Shown here: in pieces, positions 40,111 to 49,501 of the stretch
Position numbering within the stretch: the stretch's first letter is position 1
Layout: each line of letters begins with the position of its first letter
From: CAVRQM01 sp963756975
Lineage (GTDB): Bacteria; Pseudomonadota; Alphaproteobacteria; Acetobacterales; Acetobacteraceae
Reading direction: 5' to 3'
Assembly (NCBI GenBank): GCA_963756975.1
Contig: CAVWPS010000001.1
Span: 248,001-312,000 of the forward strand
Length of the DNA stretch: 64,000 nucleotides
Notes under the pieces: generated by a model
The model's database searches: none
Told to the model about the DNA's origin: nothing
What the model saw: the letters and a program-made list of their open reading frames with translations, nothing else
Program-made: the position numbers and the translations under genes

Positions 40111-40962
40111 CTAGGTCGCGAACCAGTCGGCGATCGGGCGCACCGTCTCCAGCCCCCGATTGCCCCACGCGATCTCGGCGCGGGCTTTCCGCAGGGCGCG
40201 CAGCAATGCCGCCCCGGTCAGCCTGTCGTCGCGCAACGTCTCCTGCGCTTCGCTGACGATCCGGTCGATGCGCTGGAACACGACGCCGCCGATGTCGGCC
40301 ACCGCCAGCTTTTCGAACTTCAGCAGCCGCACGCGCGGGCCGTGATGGGCGATCAGCCGCTCGACCCAGACCTTCCATTCGGCCTGTTCCTCGCCGAACC
40401 GGCCCAGATATTCCTGCTCGACGATGAACACCGCGTTGCGGTCGCCCCAGCCGACGACATGCTCGATCGCCGCGCGGGCACCCTCGATGCTGTCGGCCGC
40501 CGTCGTGACCGGCACCACGACCCCGACCCGCTCGCCGCCGTCCGGGAAGATCGGACGCGGTTCGTCGTCGAGGATGCGGCAGATTTCGGTGAAGATGTTG
40601 CTGCCGAGGTCGGCGATGATGTTGCCGGCACCGATATCGTACAGCAGGTCGTCCCACTGCGTCGCGTTCGGGTCGTACGCCAGTTCGCGCTGCATATCGA
40701 ACGCCTCGGCGTTGCGCGCGTCGTGGTGGGTGACGCTCGCGAACCCGTCCTCCTTGCGGAAGATCGCGGTCAGCCGCGGGTTGCGCTCGTATTCGCGCAC
40801 GGACACGGAGCGCATCAGCATCGGGTAGCGCTGCAACAGACTGACCAGAACGGCGTTGGCGGTCGTGGTCTTGCCGGACGATTTGTCGTTTGCGAACAGC
40901 AACGTCTTGCGGGACCGGCTGGCCGAGCGGGCGGCGGAATAGGTCTCGGTCGTGTCGCTCAA
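40111..40962 (-). CDS. ParA/MinD-like P-loop ATPase, unknown role
   Basis: A 283-residue protein with a Walker A-like loop near the N-terminus, KTLLFANDKSSGKTTTANAV. It resembles the deviant Walker A of ParA/VirC1-type ATPases (NDKGGVGKTT) but is one residue shorter. A switch-like segment NIIADLGSNIFTEI and VGVVVPVTTAADSIEGARAA (the position of ParA strand/loop residues) support the SIMIBI class. There is no signal peptide or membrane segment. ParB-like or mobilisation partners are absent. It is divergent from the SIS-domain gene. Confidence 0.6.
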   Translation of the reverse strand: MSDTTETYSAARSASRSRKTLLFANDKSSGKTTTANAVLVSLLQRYPMLMRSVSVREYERNPRLTAIFRKEDGFASVTHHDARNAEAFDMQRELAYDPNATQWDDLLYDIGAGNIIADLGSNIFTEICRILDDEPRPIFPDGGERVGVVVPVTTAADSIEGARAAIEHVVGWGDRNAVFIVEQEYLGRFGEEQAEWKVWVERLIAHHGPRVRLLKFEKLAVADIGGVVFQRIDRIVSEAQETLRDDRLTGAALLRALRKARAEIAWGNRGLETVRPIADWFAT

Positions 40963-41058
40963 GTGTTGTCCTTCCCACTCGGGCCGCGGCCCGTTACGGA
41001 AGGCGTCTTAGCATGAACCTTTGCCCACGCCAGTCTGGGCCAAAATGTGGAGCCCACG

Positions 41059-42105
41059 ATGAGTGCGACGGCCATGAACGCGACCGAGCGGAGCATCGTC
41101 GGTCAATTCCCCCTCTGGGCCACCGTGCCCGCGGTGCCTCCCCTCGACCCCAACCTACCAATCGTGTGCGTCGGCTGCGGCAGCTCGTTCCACCTCGCGA
41201 CCAGCATCGCGGCGCTGCTGAACGAGACCGGGCGGCACGCGATGGCGGTGCCGGGCGGCGAATGGTGGCTGCGGCCGGAGGCGAGCGTCCCGGCCGGCAT
41301 GCCCGTGCAGGTCATCGCCCTGTCGCGCAGCGGCGGCAGCACCGAGACGGTCCGCGCCGCCCATCGCAGCCGCGACGAGGGCCGGACGGTCCTGGCGCTG
41401 ACGTGCGAGCCGGGCAGCGCGCTGACCGAGGCGGCGGATGCGAGCATCATCGTGCCGACCCACCCCGACGAGGGGATCGTCATGACGGCGGCGGCCAGCA
41501 TGACCCTGCTGGCCGGTCTGCGGCTGGCCGGCCACGCGCCCGATCCGTCCGTCACCGCACAGGCGGAACGGCTGATGACCGAGGTCGGCGACGCGGCCCC
41601 CGGCCTGCTCGCCGGGCGCGACCATTTCGTCTTCCTCGGCGGCGGACCGCTCTGGGGCATCGCGCGCGAAGGTGCGCTGAAGATGCAGGAGATGGCGCAG
41701 GCGATGGTCGAGTCCTACCCGACGCTCGACTACCGCCACGGCCCGATTTCGCTGGTGAGCGAGCGGACGCTGGTCATCATGCTGGCGGCCCCGGACGCGG
41801 CCGCGGAGGAGACGTCGCTCGCCGGCGAGCTGGAGGCGCGGGGTGCCCGCGTGCTGGGGCTGGGCGGGCCCGGGACGGAGCGGTTTTTCATCACCGGCCC
41901 GGCGGCCTATCGCGGCGTCACGCTGCTGCCGGCGTTGCAGATGCTGGGCGAGCGGCTGGCGCAGGACAAAGGGCTCGATACGACGGTGCCGCGCGGGTTG
42001 AACAAGGTTGTTCGTGCTGGGGTGAGACCCTCACCCCGGCCCTCTCCCATAAGCCGGGAGAGGGAGCAGCCTTCTCCCTCTCCCCTGGGGAGAGGGCCGG
42101 GGTGA
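41059..42105 (+). CDS. SIS-domain sugar isomerase/deaminase (AgaS/NagB-II-like)
   Basis: A 348-residue protein with two SIS domains that bind phosphosugars: IVCVGCGSSFHLATSIAALL with LSRSGGSTETV in the first, then FLGGGPLWGIAREGALKMQE and SYPTLDYRHGPISLV in the second. This is the layout of AgaS/NagB-II-type aminosugar-phosphate deaminases/isomerases. The last ~28 residues (after LNKVVRAG, e.g. RPSPRPSPISRERE) are encoded inside a REP-like palindrome and are not part of the enzyme fold. The ATG at 41059 has GGAG 8 bases upstream. Confidence 0.85.
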   Translation: MSATAMNATERSIVGQFPLWATVPAVPPLDPNLPIVCVGCGSSFHLATSIAALLNETGRHAMAVPGGEWWLRPEASVPAGMPVQVIALSRSGGSTETVRAAHRSRDEGRTVLALTCEPGSALTEAADASIIVPTHPDEGIVMTAAASMTLLAGLRLAGHAPDPSVTAQAERLMTEVGDAAPGLLAGRDHFVFLGGGPLWGIAREGALKMQEMAQAMVESYPTLDYRHGPISLVSERTLVIMLAAPDAAAEETSLAGELEARGARVLGLGGPGTERFFITGPAAYRGVTLLPALQMLGERLAQDKGLDTTVPRGLNKVVRAGVRPSPRPSPISREREQPSPSPLGRGPG

Positions 42106-42110
42106 GGGTC
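42026..42110. repeat. REP-like palindromic element, copy 2
   Basis: An 85-bp copy of the element at 11077, with ends GACCCTCACCCCGGCCCTCT and its complement, and the same inner inverted pair. It covers the 3' end of the SIS-domain gene and abuts the epmA stop, so it sits exactly between two convergent genes. Confidence 0.8.
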
Positions 42111-43066
42111 TACCGGGGCAGCCACAAAACCTCGGAAATCCGCTCGACCCCAGCCGCGATCATCGCCAGCCGGTCGAACCCCAGCGCCACGCCCCCGCAA
42201 GGCGGCAACCTCGCCAAATCCGCCAGGAACGCCTCGTCCAACGGCCAATCCTGCTCCGGGTACAGGGCAACCCGCCGCGCCCGGTCCGCCTCGAACCGGG
42301 CGCGCTGCTCCACCGGATCGGTCAGTTCGACGAACGCGTTGGCCAGTTCCATCCCGCACACGTAAAGCTCGAACCGCAATGCCACGCGCGGATCGGCCGG
42401 GTCGCGCATCGCCAGCGCCGCCTGTGCTGACGGCCAATGGGTCAGGAATGTCGGATGCGCCCGCCCGATCGCCGGCTCGATCCGGCCGAGGACGAGCCGG
42501 AAGAACAGATCCTCCCACCCCTCCGCGTCCCGCAGCGCCACCCCCGCCGCCCGCGCCAGCGCCGCCGCGTCATCGGCCGTGGCGAGCAAGTCGGCCCCCA
42601 CATCGCGCGCGAACGCGTCGGCCATGGTCAGCCGCTCGTCGGCCGACAGATCGGTCGCGACACCCCGGCAGGTCACCACCGGCGGCAGCACGGCCCGTAG
42701 CAGCGCGAGGCACTCGTCCATCAGGTCGTCGATCGTGGCGTCCGGCCGGTACCACTCCAGCATGGTGAACTCCGGCGCGTGGGTGTCCGACCCCTCGCCG
42801 TTGCGCCACACGCGCGCCGTCTGGAACACCGGCCCCGACCCGGCCGCGACCAGCCGCTTCATCGCGAACTCGGGCGAGGTGTGCAGCCATAGCGGCTCGC
42901 GCGAACCGGCGGTGTCGACGCGCTCGGTGCGGAACGCGGCGAGGTGGACGTCCTCGCCCGGGTTTTCGACGGCGTACGGCGTTTCGACTTCGGTGTAGCC
43001 GCGCGCGGCGAAGAACGCGCGGATCGCGGCGAGCAGGCGGGAGCGGCGCTTCAGGGCTGGGGTCAT
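42110..43066 (-). CDS. epmA: EF-P lysine ligase EpmA (GenX/PoxA)
   Basis: A truncated class II lysyl-tRNA-synthetase paralogue that attaches (R)-beta-lysine to elongation factor P. Motif 2 region FQTARVWRNGEGSDTHAPEF, the adjacent MLEWYRPDA and motif 3 CGGVALGFDRLAMIAAG are intact. There is no anticodon-binding domain. The 318-residue length matches EpmA. Its likely substrate, efp, is 1.8 kb away at 44884. The 2,3-aminomutase EpmB that makes beta-lysine is not in the window. Confidence 0.93.
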   Translation of the reverse strand: MTPALKRRSRLLAAIRAFFAARGYTEVETPYAVENPGEDVHLAAFRTERVDTAGSREPLWLHTSPEFAMKRLVAAGSGPVFQTARVWRNGEGSDTHAPEFTMLEWYRPDATIDDLMDECLALLRAVLPPVVTCRGVATDLSADERLTMADAFARDVGADLLATADDAAALARAAGVALRDAEGWEDLFFRLVLGRIEPAIGRAHPTFLTHWPSAQAALAMRDPADPRVALRFELYVCGMELANAFVELTDPVEQRARFEADRARRVALYPEQDWPLDEAFLADLARLPPCGGVALGFDRLAMIAAGVERISEVLWLPR

Positions 43067-43137
43067 TCGCCACCCAATACCACCACCCCACGTCGACCGG
43101 CCCGACCCGGCCGACGTGAAGACACGAGGCGAGAAGG

Positions 43138-43737
43138 CTACATCGGCGGAACGGCGCCGCCCTCGCCGGCCGCCACGAACGGTGCCGTGAGCGACCCGTC
43201 GGCACCCGCCGACGGTGCCAGGAACACATGCGTCCCGGGGGTCAGCAGCGACCGGTCGGACGGCTCGAACGTCATCACCGGCACGCCGTCGCCGACCGTG
43301 ATCCGCTGCTCGCCGCCCTTGTAATGCACGACCATCGTGCGGCCGCCGGACGTGACGACGTCGCCGACCGTGGCGTTCGTCATGCTGCTGCCCGGGGCCA
43401 GATCCCACGGGAAGTGGCCCTCGCCGGACCCGGCCATCGCGGGCGGGAACACCATCACCTCGAGCGCCTTGAGCGTGCCGTCGGCCTGCGGCAGGGCGGC
43501 CGAGCCGATGAAGCTGCCCGGCTTGATCTGGTCGACCGAGACCGGCTTGATCCCCATCACCTTGGCGTCCGGCGCCAGCGTCACGCTCACGTCGCGGCCG
43601 TCACGCGCCTTGACCGTCATCACGTCGCCGGAGATCAATTCGATGGTGCCGCGAAGCTTCGGCGACGGGGTCTGCGCGAGCGCGGCGCCGGAGCCAAGCG
43701 TCAGCGCGGCCGCGAACAGGAGGGGGCGGGCGATCAT
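43138..43737 (-). CDS. Exported protein with DUF5666-like beta domain
   Basis: A 199-residue exported protein with signal peptide LLFAAALTLGSGAALAQT. The mature part reads LRGTIELISGDVMTVKARDG, SVTLAPDAKVMGIKPVSVDQ and IKPGSFIGSAALPQADG, the small-barrel pattern of DUF5666-type domains, followed by a second repeat-like half (GDVVTSGGRTMVVHYKGGE). A good AAAGGAG site lies just before the ATG at 43737. Function unknown; a periplasmic binding role is plausible. Confidence 0.75.
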   Translation of the reverse strand: MIARPLLFAAALTLGSGAALAQTPSPKLRGTIELISGDVMTVKARDGRDVSVTLAPDAKVMGIKPVSVDQIKPGSFIGSAALPQADGTLKALEVMVFPPAMAGSGEGHFPWDLAPGSSMTNATVGDVVTSGGRTMVVHYKGGEQRITVGDGVPVMTFEPSDRSLLTPGTHVFLAPSAGADGSLTAPFVAAGEGGAVPPM

Positions 43738-43967
43738 GGCGAACTCCTTTAGATTGTGCGCTATCCATATCGGCCGCCGACGCGCGCGCAACTGACGTCT
43801 TCGTCAGCTGACCCCGGCCGCCGCCCGCGCCGCGTCGGCGAGCCGACCCGGCGCCCGCGTCGCGGCCGGCATTCAGCGTCCGCGCGCTCGCGGCACCGTC
43901 CCGGCTTTCGCAACCCGCGCCACGGCGCGACGTAGTTCGCGGACCCACCCTTTCGGAGACGCGACCC

Positions 43968-44804
43968 ATGGCCGACACACCTGTCTGGTTCATCACCGGC
44001 TGTTCCACCGGCTTCGGCCTCGAACTCGCAAAACTCGTGCTGGCGCGCGGCTGGCGTGCCGTCGTGACCGCGCGGGACGTCTCGCGGGTCAGCCAGTTCT
44101 CGGGCGAGAACGCGCTGCCGCTGGCGCTGGACGTGACCGACGACAAGCAGGTCACCGACGCCGTCCGGCAGGCCGAGCAGACATTCGGCCGCATCGACGT
44201 GCTCGTGAACAACGCCGGCTACGGCTACCAGGCGTCGATCGAGGAAGGTGTGGACCGCGAGATCCGCGACCAGTTCGACGCCAACGTGTTCGGCCTGTTC
44301 GCGATGACCCGCGCGGTACTGCCGGGCATGCGCGCGCGGCGAAAAGGGCACATCCTGAACGTGACCTCGCAGGCCGGGCTGATCGGCTTCATGGGCTCCG
44401 GCTACTACGCGGCCAGCAAGCACGCCGTCGAAGGCATGTCGGACGCGCTGGCCGCCGAGGTCGCGCCGCTGGGCATTGCGGTGACCTGCGTCGAGCCGGG
44501 GCCGTTCCGCACCGACTGGGCCGGCCGCTCGCTGAAGCAGACGCAGACGACGATCGCCGACTACGCGGACACGGTCGGCAAGCGGCTGAAGGCGACGGCC
44601 GATATCAGCGGCAACCAGCCGGGCGACCCGGTGCGCGCGGCGCAGGCGATGATCGACGTGACGGAGAGCAAAAACCCGCCGCGCCATCTCCCGCTGGGCA
44701 AGATCGCCGTCGACGGCATCACGTCCAAGCTGCGCGAGCGGATGGAGCAGGTCGAGGCGTGGCGCGACGTGGGGGTCGCGACCGACTACCCGTCCGCGGC
44801 TTGA
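43968..44804 (+). CDS. Short-chain dehydrogenase/reductase
   Basis: A 278-residue NAD(P)-dependent oxidoreductase of the classical SDR type. The cofactor loop is TGCSTGFGLELA, the NNAG motif is VLVNNAGYGY, and the catalytic Tyr-x-x-x-Lys appears in SGYYAASKHAVEGMSDAL with an upstream Ser in LNVTSQAG. EPGPFRTDWAG completes the fold. The sequence style is that of the retinol-dehydrogenase/carbonyl-reductase-like SDRs. The substrate is unknown. It stands alone between the DUF5666-like gene and efp. Confidence 0.9.
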   Translation: MADTPVWFITGCSTGFGLELAKLVLARGWRAVVTARDVSRVSQFSGENALPLALDVTDDKQVTDAVRQAEQTFGRIDVLVNNAGYGYQASIEEGVDREIRDQFDANVFGLFAMTRAVLPGMRARRKGHILNVTSQAGLIGFMGSGYYAASKHAVEGMSDALAAEVAPLGIAVTCVEPGPFRTDWAGRSLKQTQTTIADYADTVGKRLKATADISGNQPGDPVRAAQAMIDVTESKNPPRHLPLGKIAVDGITSKLRERMEQVEAWRDVGVATDYPSAA

Positions 44805-44883
44805 AGACGGCGGCCTAGCATTGCCGGGCGCGGGGGTGGCGGCTACACCGCCTCTCCCGCCCCACATTCGAGAATTTTCCGAG

Positions 44884-45451
44884 ATGAAGCAGCAGGCCAA
44901 CCTGATCCGCGCCGGCCAGGTGATCGAGCACGAGGGCCAGCGCTGGACCGTGCTGAAGCAGCAGATCATCACCCCCGGCAAGGGCGGCGCGTTCATCCAG
45001 GTCGAGATGCGCAATTTGCGCACCGGCAACAAGACGAACGAGCGCTGGCGCACGGCCGACACGGTCGAGCGGCTGCAGACCGATCAGAAGGAGTACACCT
45101 ACTCCTTCACCGACGGCGAAAACCTCGTCCTGATGGACCCGGAAACGTTCGAGCAGGCGATGATCCCGGTGTCCCTGATGGGCGATCAGGCGCCGTTCCT
45201 GCAGGACAACATGACGCTCGTCGTCGATCTGGTGGAGAGCGATCCGGTCGCGGTGCACCTGCCCGCCACGGTCGTGCTGGAAATCATCGAGGCCGATCCC
45301 GTCGTGAAGGGCCAGACCGCCACGTCGTCCTACAAGCCCGCGCGGCTGTCCAACGGGGTCAAGACCAGCGTGCCGCCGTTCATCGAGACCGGGGAGCGGA
45401 TCGTGGTCCGGACCGAAGACTTCGACCTACGTCGAACGTTTCAAGGGCTGA
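44884..45451 (+). CDS. efp: Elongation factor P (frameshifted at the last codons)
   Basis: Translation factor that rescues ribosomes stalled at polyproline. KOW-like domain: QQANLIRAGQVIEHEGQRWT, with the modifiable Lys33 in TPGKGGAF, then two OB-type domains (DPETFEQAMIPVSLMG, LPATVVLEIIEADPVVKGQT, GVKTSVPPFIETGERIVV). An extra G at about 45424 displaces the tail; without it the end reads EDFTYVERFKG and TGA at 45449-45451. Corrected length is 188 residues, normal for EF-P. Lys33 together with epmA supports beta-lysylation. Confidence 0.93.
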
Positions 45452-45457
45452 TCCGGG

Positions 45458-46292
45458 GTGGCAATTCGCCTGTCGGCCGCAATGACGATCATGCAGAACG
45501 CGGCGGCGCGGGCCAGCAAGCGCCTGCTTCGCGATTTCAACGAGGTCGAACAGCTCCAGGTCTCGGTCAAAGGCCCGGGCGACTTCGTGAGCCAGGCCGA
45601 CATCCGCGCCGAACAGTCGTTGCGCGAGGATCTGTCGAAAGCCCGCCCCGGCTACGCGTTCCTGATGGAGGAAAGCGGCGCCAGCGGCGGCGACAACTGG
45701 GACTGGCGCTGGGTCGTCGACCCGCTCGACGGCACCAGCAACTTCCTGCACGGCATCCCCCACTGGGCGATCAGCATCGGCCTCGAAAAGCGCGCCGAGG
45801 ACGGGACGACCGAAGTCGTCGCCGGAATCGTCTACGCGCCCGCGTCGGACGAGATGTACTGGGCCGAAAAGGGCCTGGGCGCGTTCGTCAACGCCCGCAG
45901 GCTGCGCGTGTCGGGCCGGCGCAACATCGAAGAAGCGATGTTCGCCACCGGCATCCCGTTCGCGATCACGCCGCCGAACGAACGCCTGATGTTCGCGCGC
46001 ACGCTGGCGGGGCTGATGCCCCGGGTGGCCGGGATCAGGCGGTTCGGGGCGGCGTCGCTCGATATGGCGTGGGTGGCGGCCGGGCGGTTCGACGGGTTTT
46101 GGGAGTTGCGGCTGAAGCCGTGGGATATCGCGGCCGGGCATCGTCATCGTTCGCGAGGCGGGCGGGTATGTGACGGCGCCGGACGGCGGGGATCCGCGCG
46201 AGCGCGGGGATGTGGTGGCGGCCAACCCGCATCTGCATGCCGCACTGTGCGAGGCGGCGAAGGATGGGATGACGGCTGGGCGGGCGGCTTAG
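45458..46292 (+). CDS. suhB: Inositol monophosphatase SuhB-like (frameshifted)
   Basis: Second IMPase in the window. The metal-binding motifs are LMEESG, VVDPLDGTSNFLHGIPHW and, near the C-terminus, LKPWDIAAG. An extra G in the GGG at 46136-46138 shifts the frame; read through, it gives IVIVREAGGYVTAPDGGD and a normal end at TAG 46290. The GTG start is 6 bases after the efp stop, so the two genes are probably co-transcribed. SuhB proteins also bind RNA polymerase/NusA in antitermination, which may not apply here. Confidence 0.87.
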
Positions 46293-46776
46293 GCGAGCCC
46301 TTTGCCGTAGCGCCGCAGGATGCGGGACACGTCTTCGGGCTTGTCCGTCAACGCAGCCGGTCCACTCCGAACGTCGGGCTCGACGTCCGATGTCGAGAAC
46401 AGGGCGATGCACAGCTGCCCGGGGTCGTGCCGCGAGGCGTAGGCGATGCCGTCCGGCTGGTCCGGATGATCGTGCAACGCATCGGCCCACGCGCCTGATG
46501 CGGCATACGGGCCCGTGCTGACGGCGTTATCGGTGCCGAGCACCTGCAAGCCATGTCCACGCAGTTCGGCAAGCCGCACGGTTTTAGAAATGCCGAGAGT
46601 GGACATGGCCCGGGCGGCAATCTCGGACCTGTCGACAAGGCGCCGGTGCGGGTTGCGGAGCACCGTCTCCGCGAACGCCCCTTCGAGCGAGTCCGCCAAG
46701 TAAAGGACGCCGAACGCACCGGTAGGGCTGTCGAACCGGCCGGCCGGCGGGTTTCCGCGACCGGGTGAAGCGTCAC
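46289..46776 (-). pseudogene. RES-domain protein (toxin-type NAD-degrading fold), frameshifted
   Basis: RES proteins in Xre-RES toxin-antitoxin pairs degrade NAD. This frame contains the RES hallmarks RFDSPTGAFGVLYLADSLEG, AETVLRNP, TGPYAASGAWADALHDHPDQ and PDGIAYASRHDP. The N-terminal piece TLHPVAETRRPAG, from GTG 46776, is in another frame; the break falls in a CCGGCCGGCCGG run near 46737-46750. No Xre/ParS antitoxin is seen upstream. It converges on suhB with a 4-bp overlap. It may be a solitary RES protein or a worn-out toxin. Confidence 0.6.
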
Positions 46777-46833
46777 TCAGTTCTGGCGGCTTCGCGCCAA
46801 TGGCGGCCGTTAAGGCGCATGCTCGCCGATCCC

Positions 46834-47031
46834 TTAAGCGGACATTCTGACACGGGATTTTGACGCTGGGGCATCCATACAGTCATTAGCTGCATCCCGA
46901 CGCTGCTCGGCATCGCGTTGCCTATAACTGACAGCTAAGCGCTGGAAGGCTAGAAGAGCACTGCGTTCTTCCAGCCGACCTCTGGCAAGTCCACGTGCGG
47001 CATACCACCTCGCGAACATCGTGGAATACAT
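46834..47031 (-). CDS. Doubtful small frame downstream of the defence operon
   Basis: A 65-codon frame, rich in Arg, Ala, Ser and Glu, starting MYSTMFARWYAARGLARGRL. It continues open up to just after the upstream gene's stop at 47123, without a good ribosome site. I recognise nothing in it. It is in a region with lower GC and may be chance or an eroded gene tail. Confidence 0.2.
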   Translation of the reverse strand: MYSTMFARWYAARGLARGRLEERSALLAFQRLAVSYRQRDAEQRRDAANDCMDAPASKSRVRMSA

Positions 47032-47122
47032 ACCGGCCGCTGTGGCAGCCTTCGACGATCTGGTGGATCGGCAAGCCTCGTCGGCTTGAGCAGAGTCAGC
47101 TGATAAACATTTGTGGCCACGC

Positions 47123-48113
47123 CTACCCTAAAGCCTCGGCCGCGACGAAGTTGGGAAAGTACCTGTATAGTTCGGCGAAACGCCGGGTCTCGCTAAGTGG
47201 TATATGCCCTATATCGAGTTGTGCACCGGCCGGTAGAGGAAGCTGACTTTCGAGGTGCCTGAATTCGCGGGTGGTCAGCTTGGGGGTGGGTATGAAGACA
47301 GCTTCCCCATTCGGGTCCAAAAACTCCAGATTGTCGAACCGACATGCCTCAATCTTGTCGATATCTTCCTCGTTATGAAAGATCAGCGCTAGCGTCGTCA
47401 TCTTGGCGCCGTCTTCGGTACTCGAAATCGCAAATGCGCCGACATGACACGGCTCGTTCGGGGGCAGCAAGGCGGCGATTTTCTAAAATACGATCGATTT
47501 CTGCGTAGAAAATGGATCGGCTCAGCTCGCCAAAAGCCCAGTTGGAAAGCTGCTCTCGCTCTAGATCGCTTGCAACTCTTGCAACACCATCAGCGTTCAT
47601 TTTTGTCGCGAACCGGTCCGTCGCGCTTGGGGCATTGAGATCGCTCGTCAGCTCGCGGTCAGCTTCTGCGACATCCGGCGGCCGAACGCATTGGACGGAC
47701 ACCACTAATACAGTGCCGGATGACGCCCGTCGTGTGATCGCTGCAATATCGTTGACCATATCGAGGGTGATGGGGTCGTCGTAGTCCAGCCAGATGAACT
47801 GGCGTCGGTCGTAATCGAGTTCGGGAAGCACTAGGCTGGACGATCGGAAATCTATATCGATCGCAAACGGTTTATTGGCTTCGAAGCGCAGTTGAGATTG
47901 CTTTGCCTGCTCAATCGACAGCATGTTTCTGATACCGAGAGCCCGATGAAAAAGCACGAAGTCCGAGAACCATACGGACCCGAAGCCGACATAACGGTAG
48001 GTTTCGACCGGCTGGAAGTGCGTGAGGCGCCGAAATATGTCGCAGAGCATTCGACGCTCCGCGTGCTTGGCCGGACGAATAGAATAGTCAATGCGCCGAA
48101 AGCTGTCGACCAT
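47123..48113 (-). CDS. Unrecognised protein with Rossmann/methyltransferase-like N-terminus, defence operon (frameshifted)
   Basis: About 330 residues once an extra A in the AAAA run at 47479-47482 (TTTT on the + strand) is ignored; then LEIAALLPPNEPCHVGAFAI joins the two halves. The N-terminus includes DIFRRLTHFQPVETYRYVGF, then GSVWFSDFVLFHRALGI and MLSIEQA. This Gly-rich loop plus an acidic strand end is the layout of a SAM-binding or other Rossmann fold. FIWLDYDDPITLDMVNDI follows with a DYD motif. No known family is assigned. Its start overlaps the MORC stop (TGATG), so both should work together. Confidence 0.65.
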
Positions 48114-49463
48114 CAGCGCTTCTGCTTACGAAGAGCTGCATCGAACGTCGCTTCTCCTACCGCTTTAGCGGAATGGACGCTGAGCGCACCCTGAAGAATT
48201 ACCACGTCATCGACCGGTCGCGAGTATTGGATCGTTACCATCTTAGGGCCTTTGACGAAGCGGTCTCGCACTGGAGCTTCAAACGCAGCTGTGGCCCGTA
48301 GGTTATCCGGAGATATGGTCGCCGCTTTGGCCACAAACTGATTAAGCGGACTTTCCTGCCGTGTATGTTCGTCGATGTCGGCGTCCAACTCGTTTAAAAA
48401 GCTGATCGCGGGGCGCATCATCTCGATCATGCGGTCGAACGTCTCCCGCCAATAGCGGTTGTCCTGATCGACGCTGGTTTTCGTCGTGTTCCAAGGCACT
48501 TGTGAGGAGTCGTCAGAATCGAAAAACACGAGCCCCCGGAAGCGAGCGAACTGATTATGGAAGCTGGGTACAATTACCCGGCTGTTAGCCTCTTCCATAA
48601 CGCCCCAACCAGTGACGGGTGTACAGGTCGGCTTCCAAGATCACACGGCCGTTGCAGACGACGTACCAACCGGCTTGCCTGGGTGACGATGGAGCTATGG
48701 CAACGATGATGCGCGCCGTTATCGGGTCGTGCTTGGGCTTCTGCCATCTAAGATTGTCGATGCCCGGCCGCAGCCCGTCGCTCACCAGCAGCAGCAACGA
48801 TGTCGCATCGACGTGCCTGCCGTTTACCGAAATCGTCAGACCATCAGCAATGAATTGCCGGTGTTTGGATTTGATGAGGTCGAAAATGGTGTTTTGGAAA
48901 TTTCCCTGACCGAAGCGACTGGAAACCTCGGGCCGAAGCTGTGTCACGACGATCTGCGTTCCCGGGCAGTCTTCGGAGACTTCCGTATCCGCCGGCAGAT
49001 CGGTCATGGGAAAGGTCCAGCCTGCTTCGTTTTCCCAAGTGTCTACCGGCACCTCGACGTTCCAGGAGTCGGTCGAAGTTGCCGAGCTGACCACGAAATG
49101 ACGGCCGAACTTGAAAAGAGCACGCTTCATACCGATGCCGAACTGACCGATTGAATGCGGCGTGCGTACCGTTCCCCCGGGCCGGCCAAATTTGAAGGCA
49201 TATTGCCGGGCCGCCTTCCGGCTGAAGCCGCCACAATTATCGACGATCTTGAAGCTATTCTTGTCGAACTCCAGCTTCACCCATCGTTGGTCGTAGGTGC
49301 CTCCCTGCTTCGCGATAAGCGCCTTGGCGCCGTCGACCGAATTGTCGACGAGGTCGAGGATGGCCTGATCTAAGGGGATGTCCCGCGTAAACATGTCGAT
49401 GAAGAACGTCTTTGTCGGTTCCGCATCGATCTCATCATCAGGCAACGCTCCTGCCATCATCAT
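48113..49463 (-). CDS. MORC/Hsp90-type GHKL ATPase of a restriction-modification-linked system (frameshifted)
   Basis: The GHKL nucleotide site is complete: N box AILDLVDNSVDGAKALI, G1 KIVDNCGGFS and G2 IGQFGIGMKRALFKFG. The C-terminal half reads TGWGVMEEANSRVIVPSFHN and LVFFDSDDSSQVPWNTTKTS, which I associate with prokaryotic MORC-type ATPases located in R-M operons. An extra C near 48613 (CGTCACTGG for CGTACTGG) splits the frame between EADLYTR and TGWGV. Corrected length is about 450 residues. Such ATPases probably clamp or remodel DNA. It follows vsr by 38 bp. Confidence 0.8.
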
Positions 49464-49501
49464 TCCCCATTCACCCGCGGCGTAAACATGTCACGGCCGA
49501 G

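Noticed and set aside
46995..47246. Small plus-strand frame at the end of the defence operon
   Set aside because: It is antisense to the unknown operon protein's coding region and has no motifs or ribosome site.
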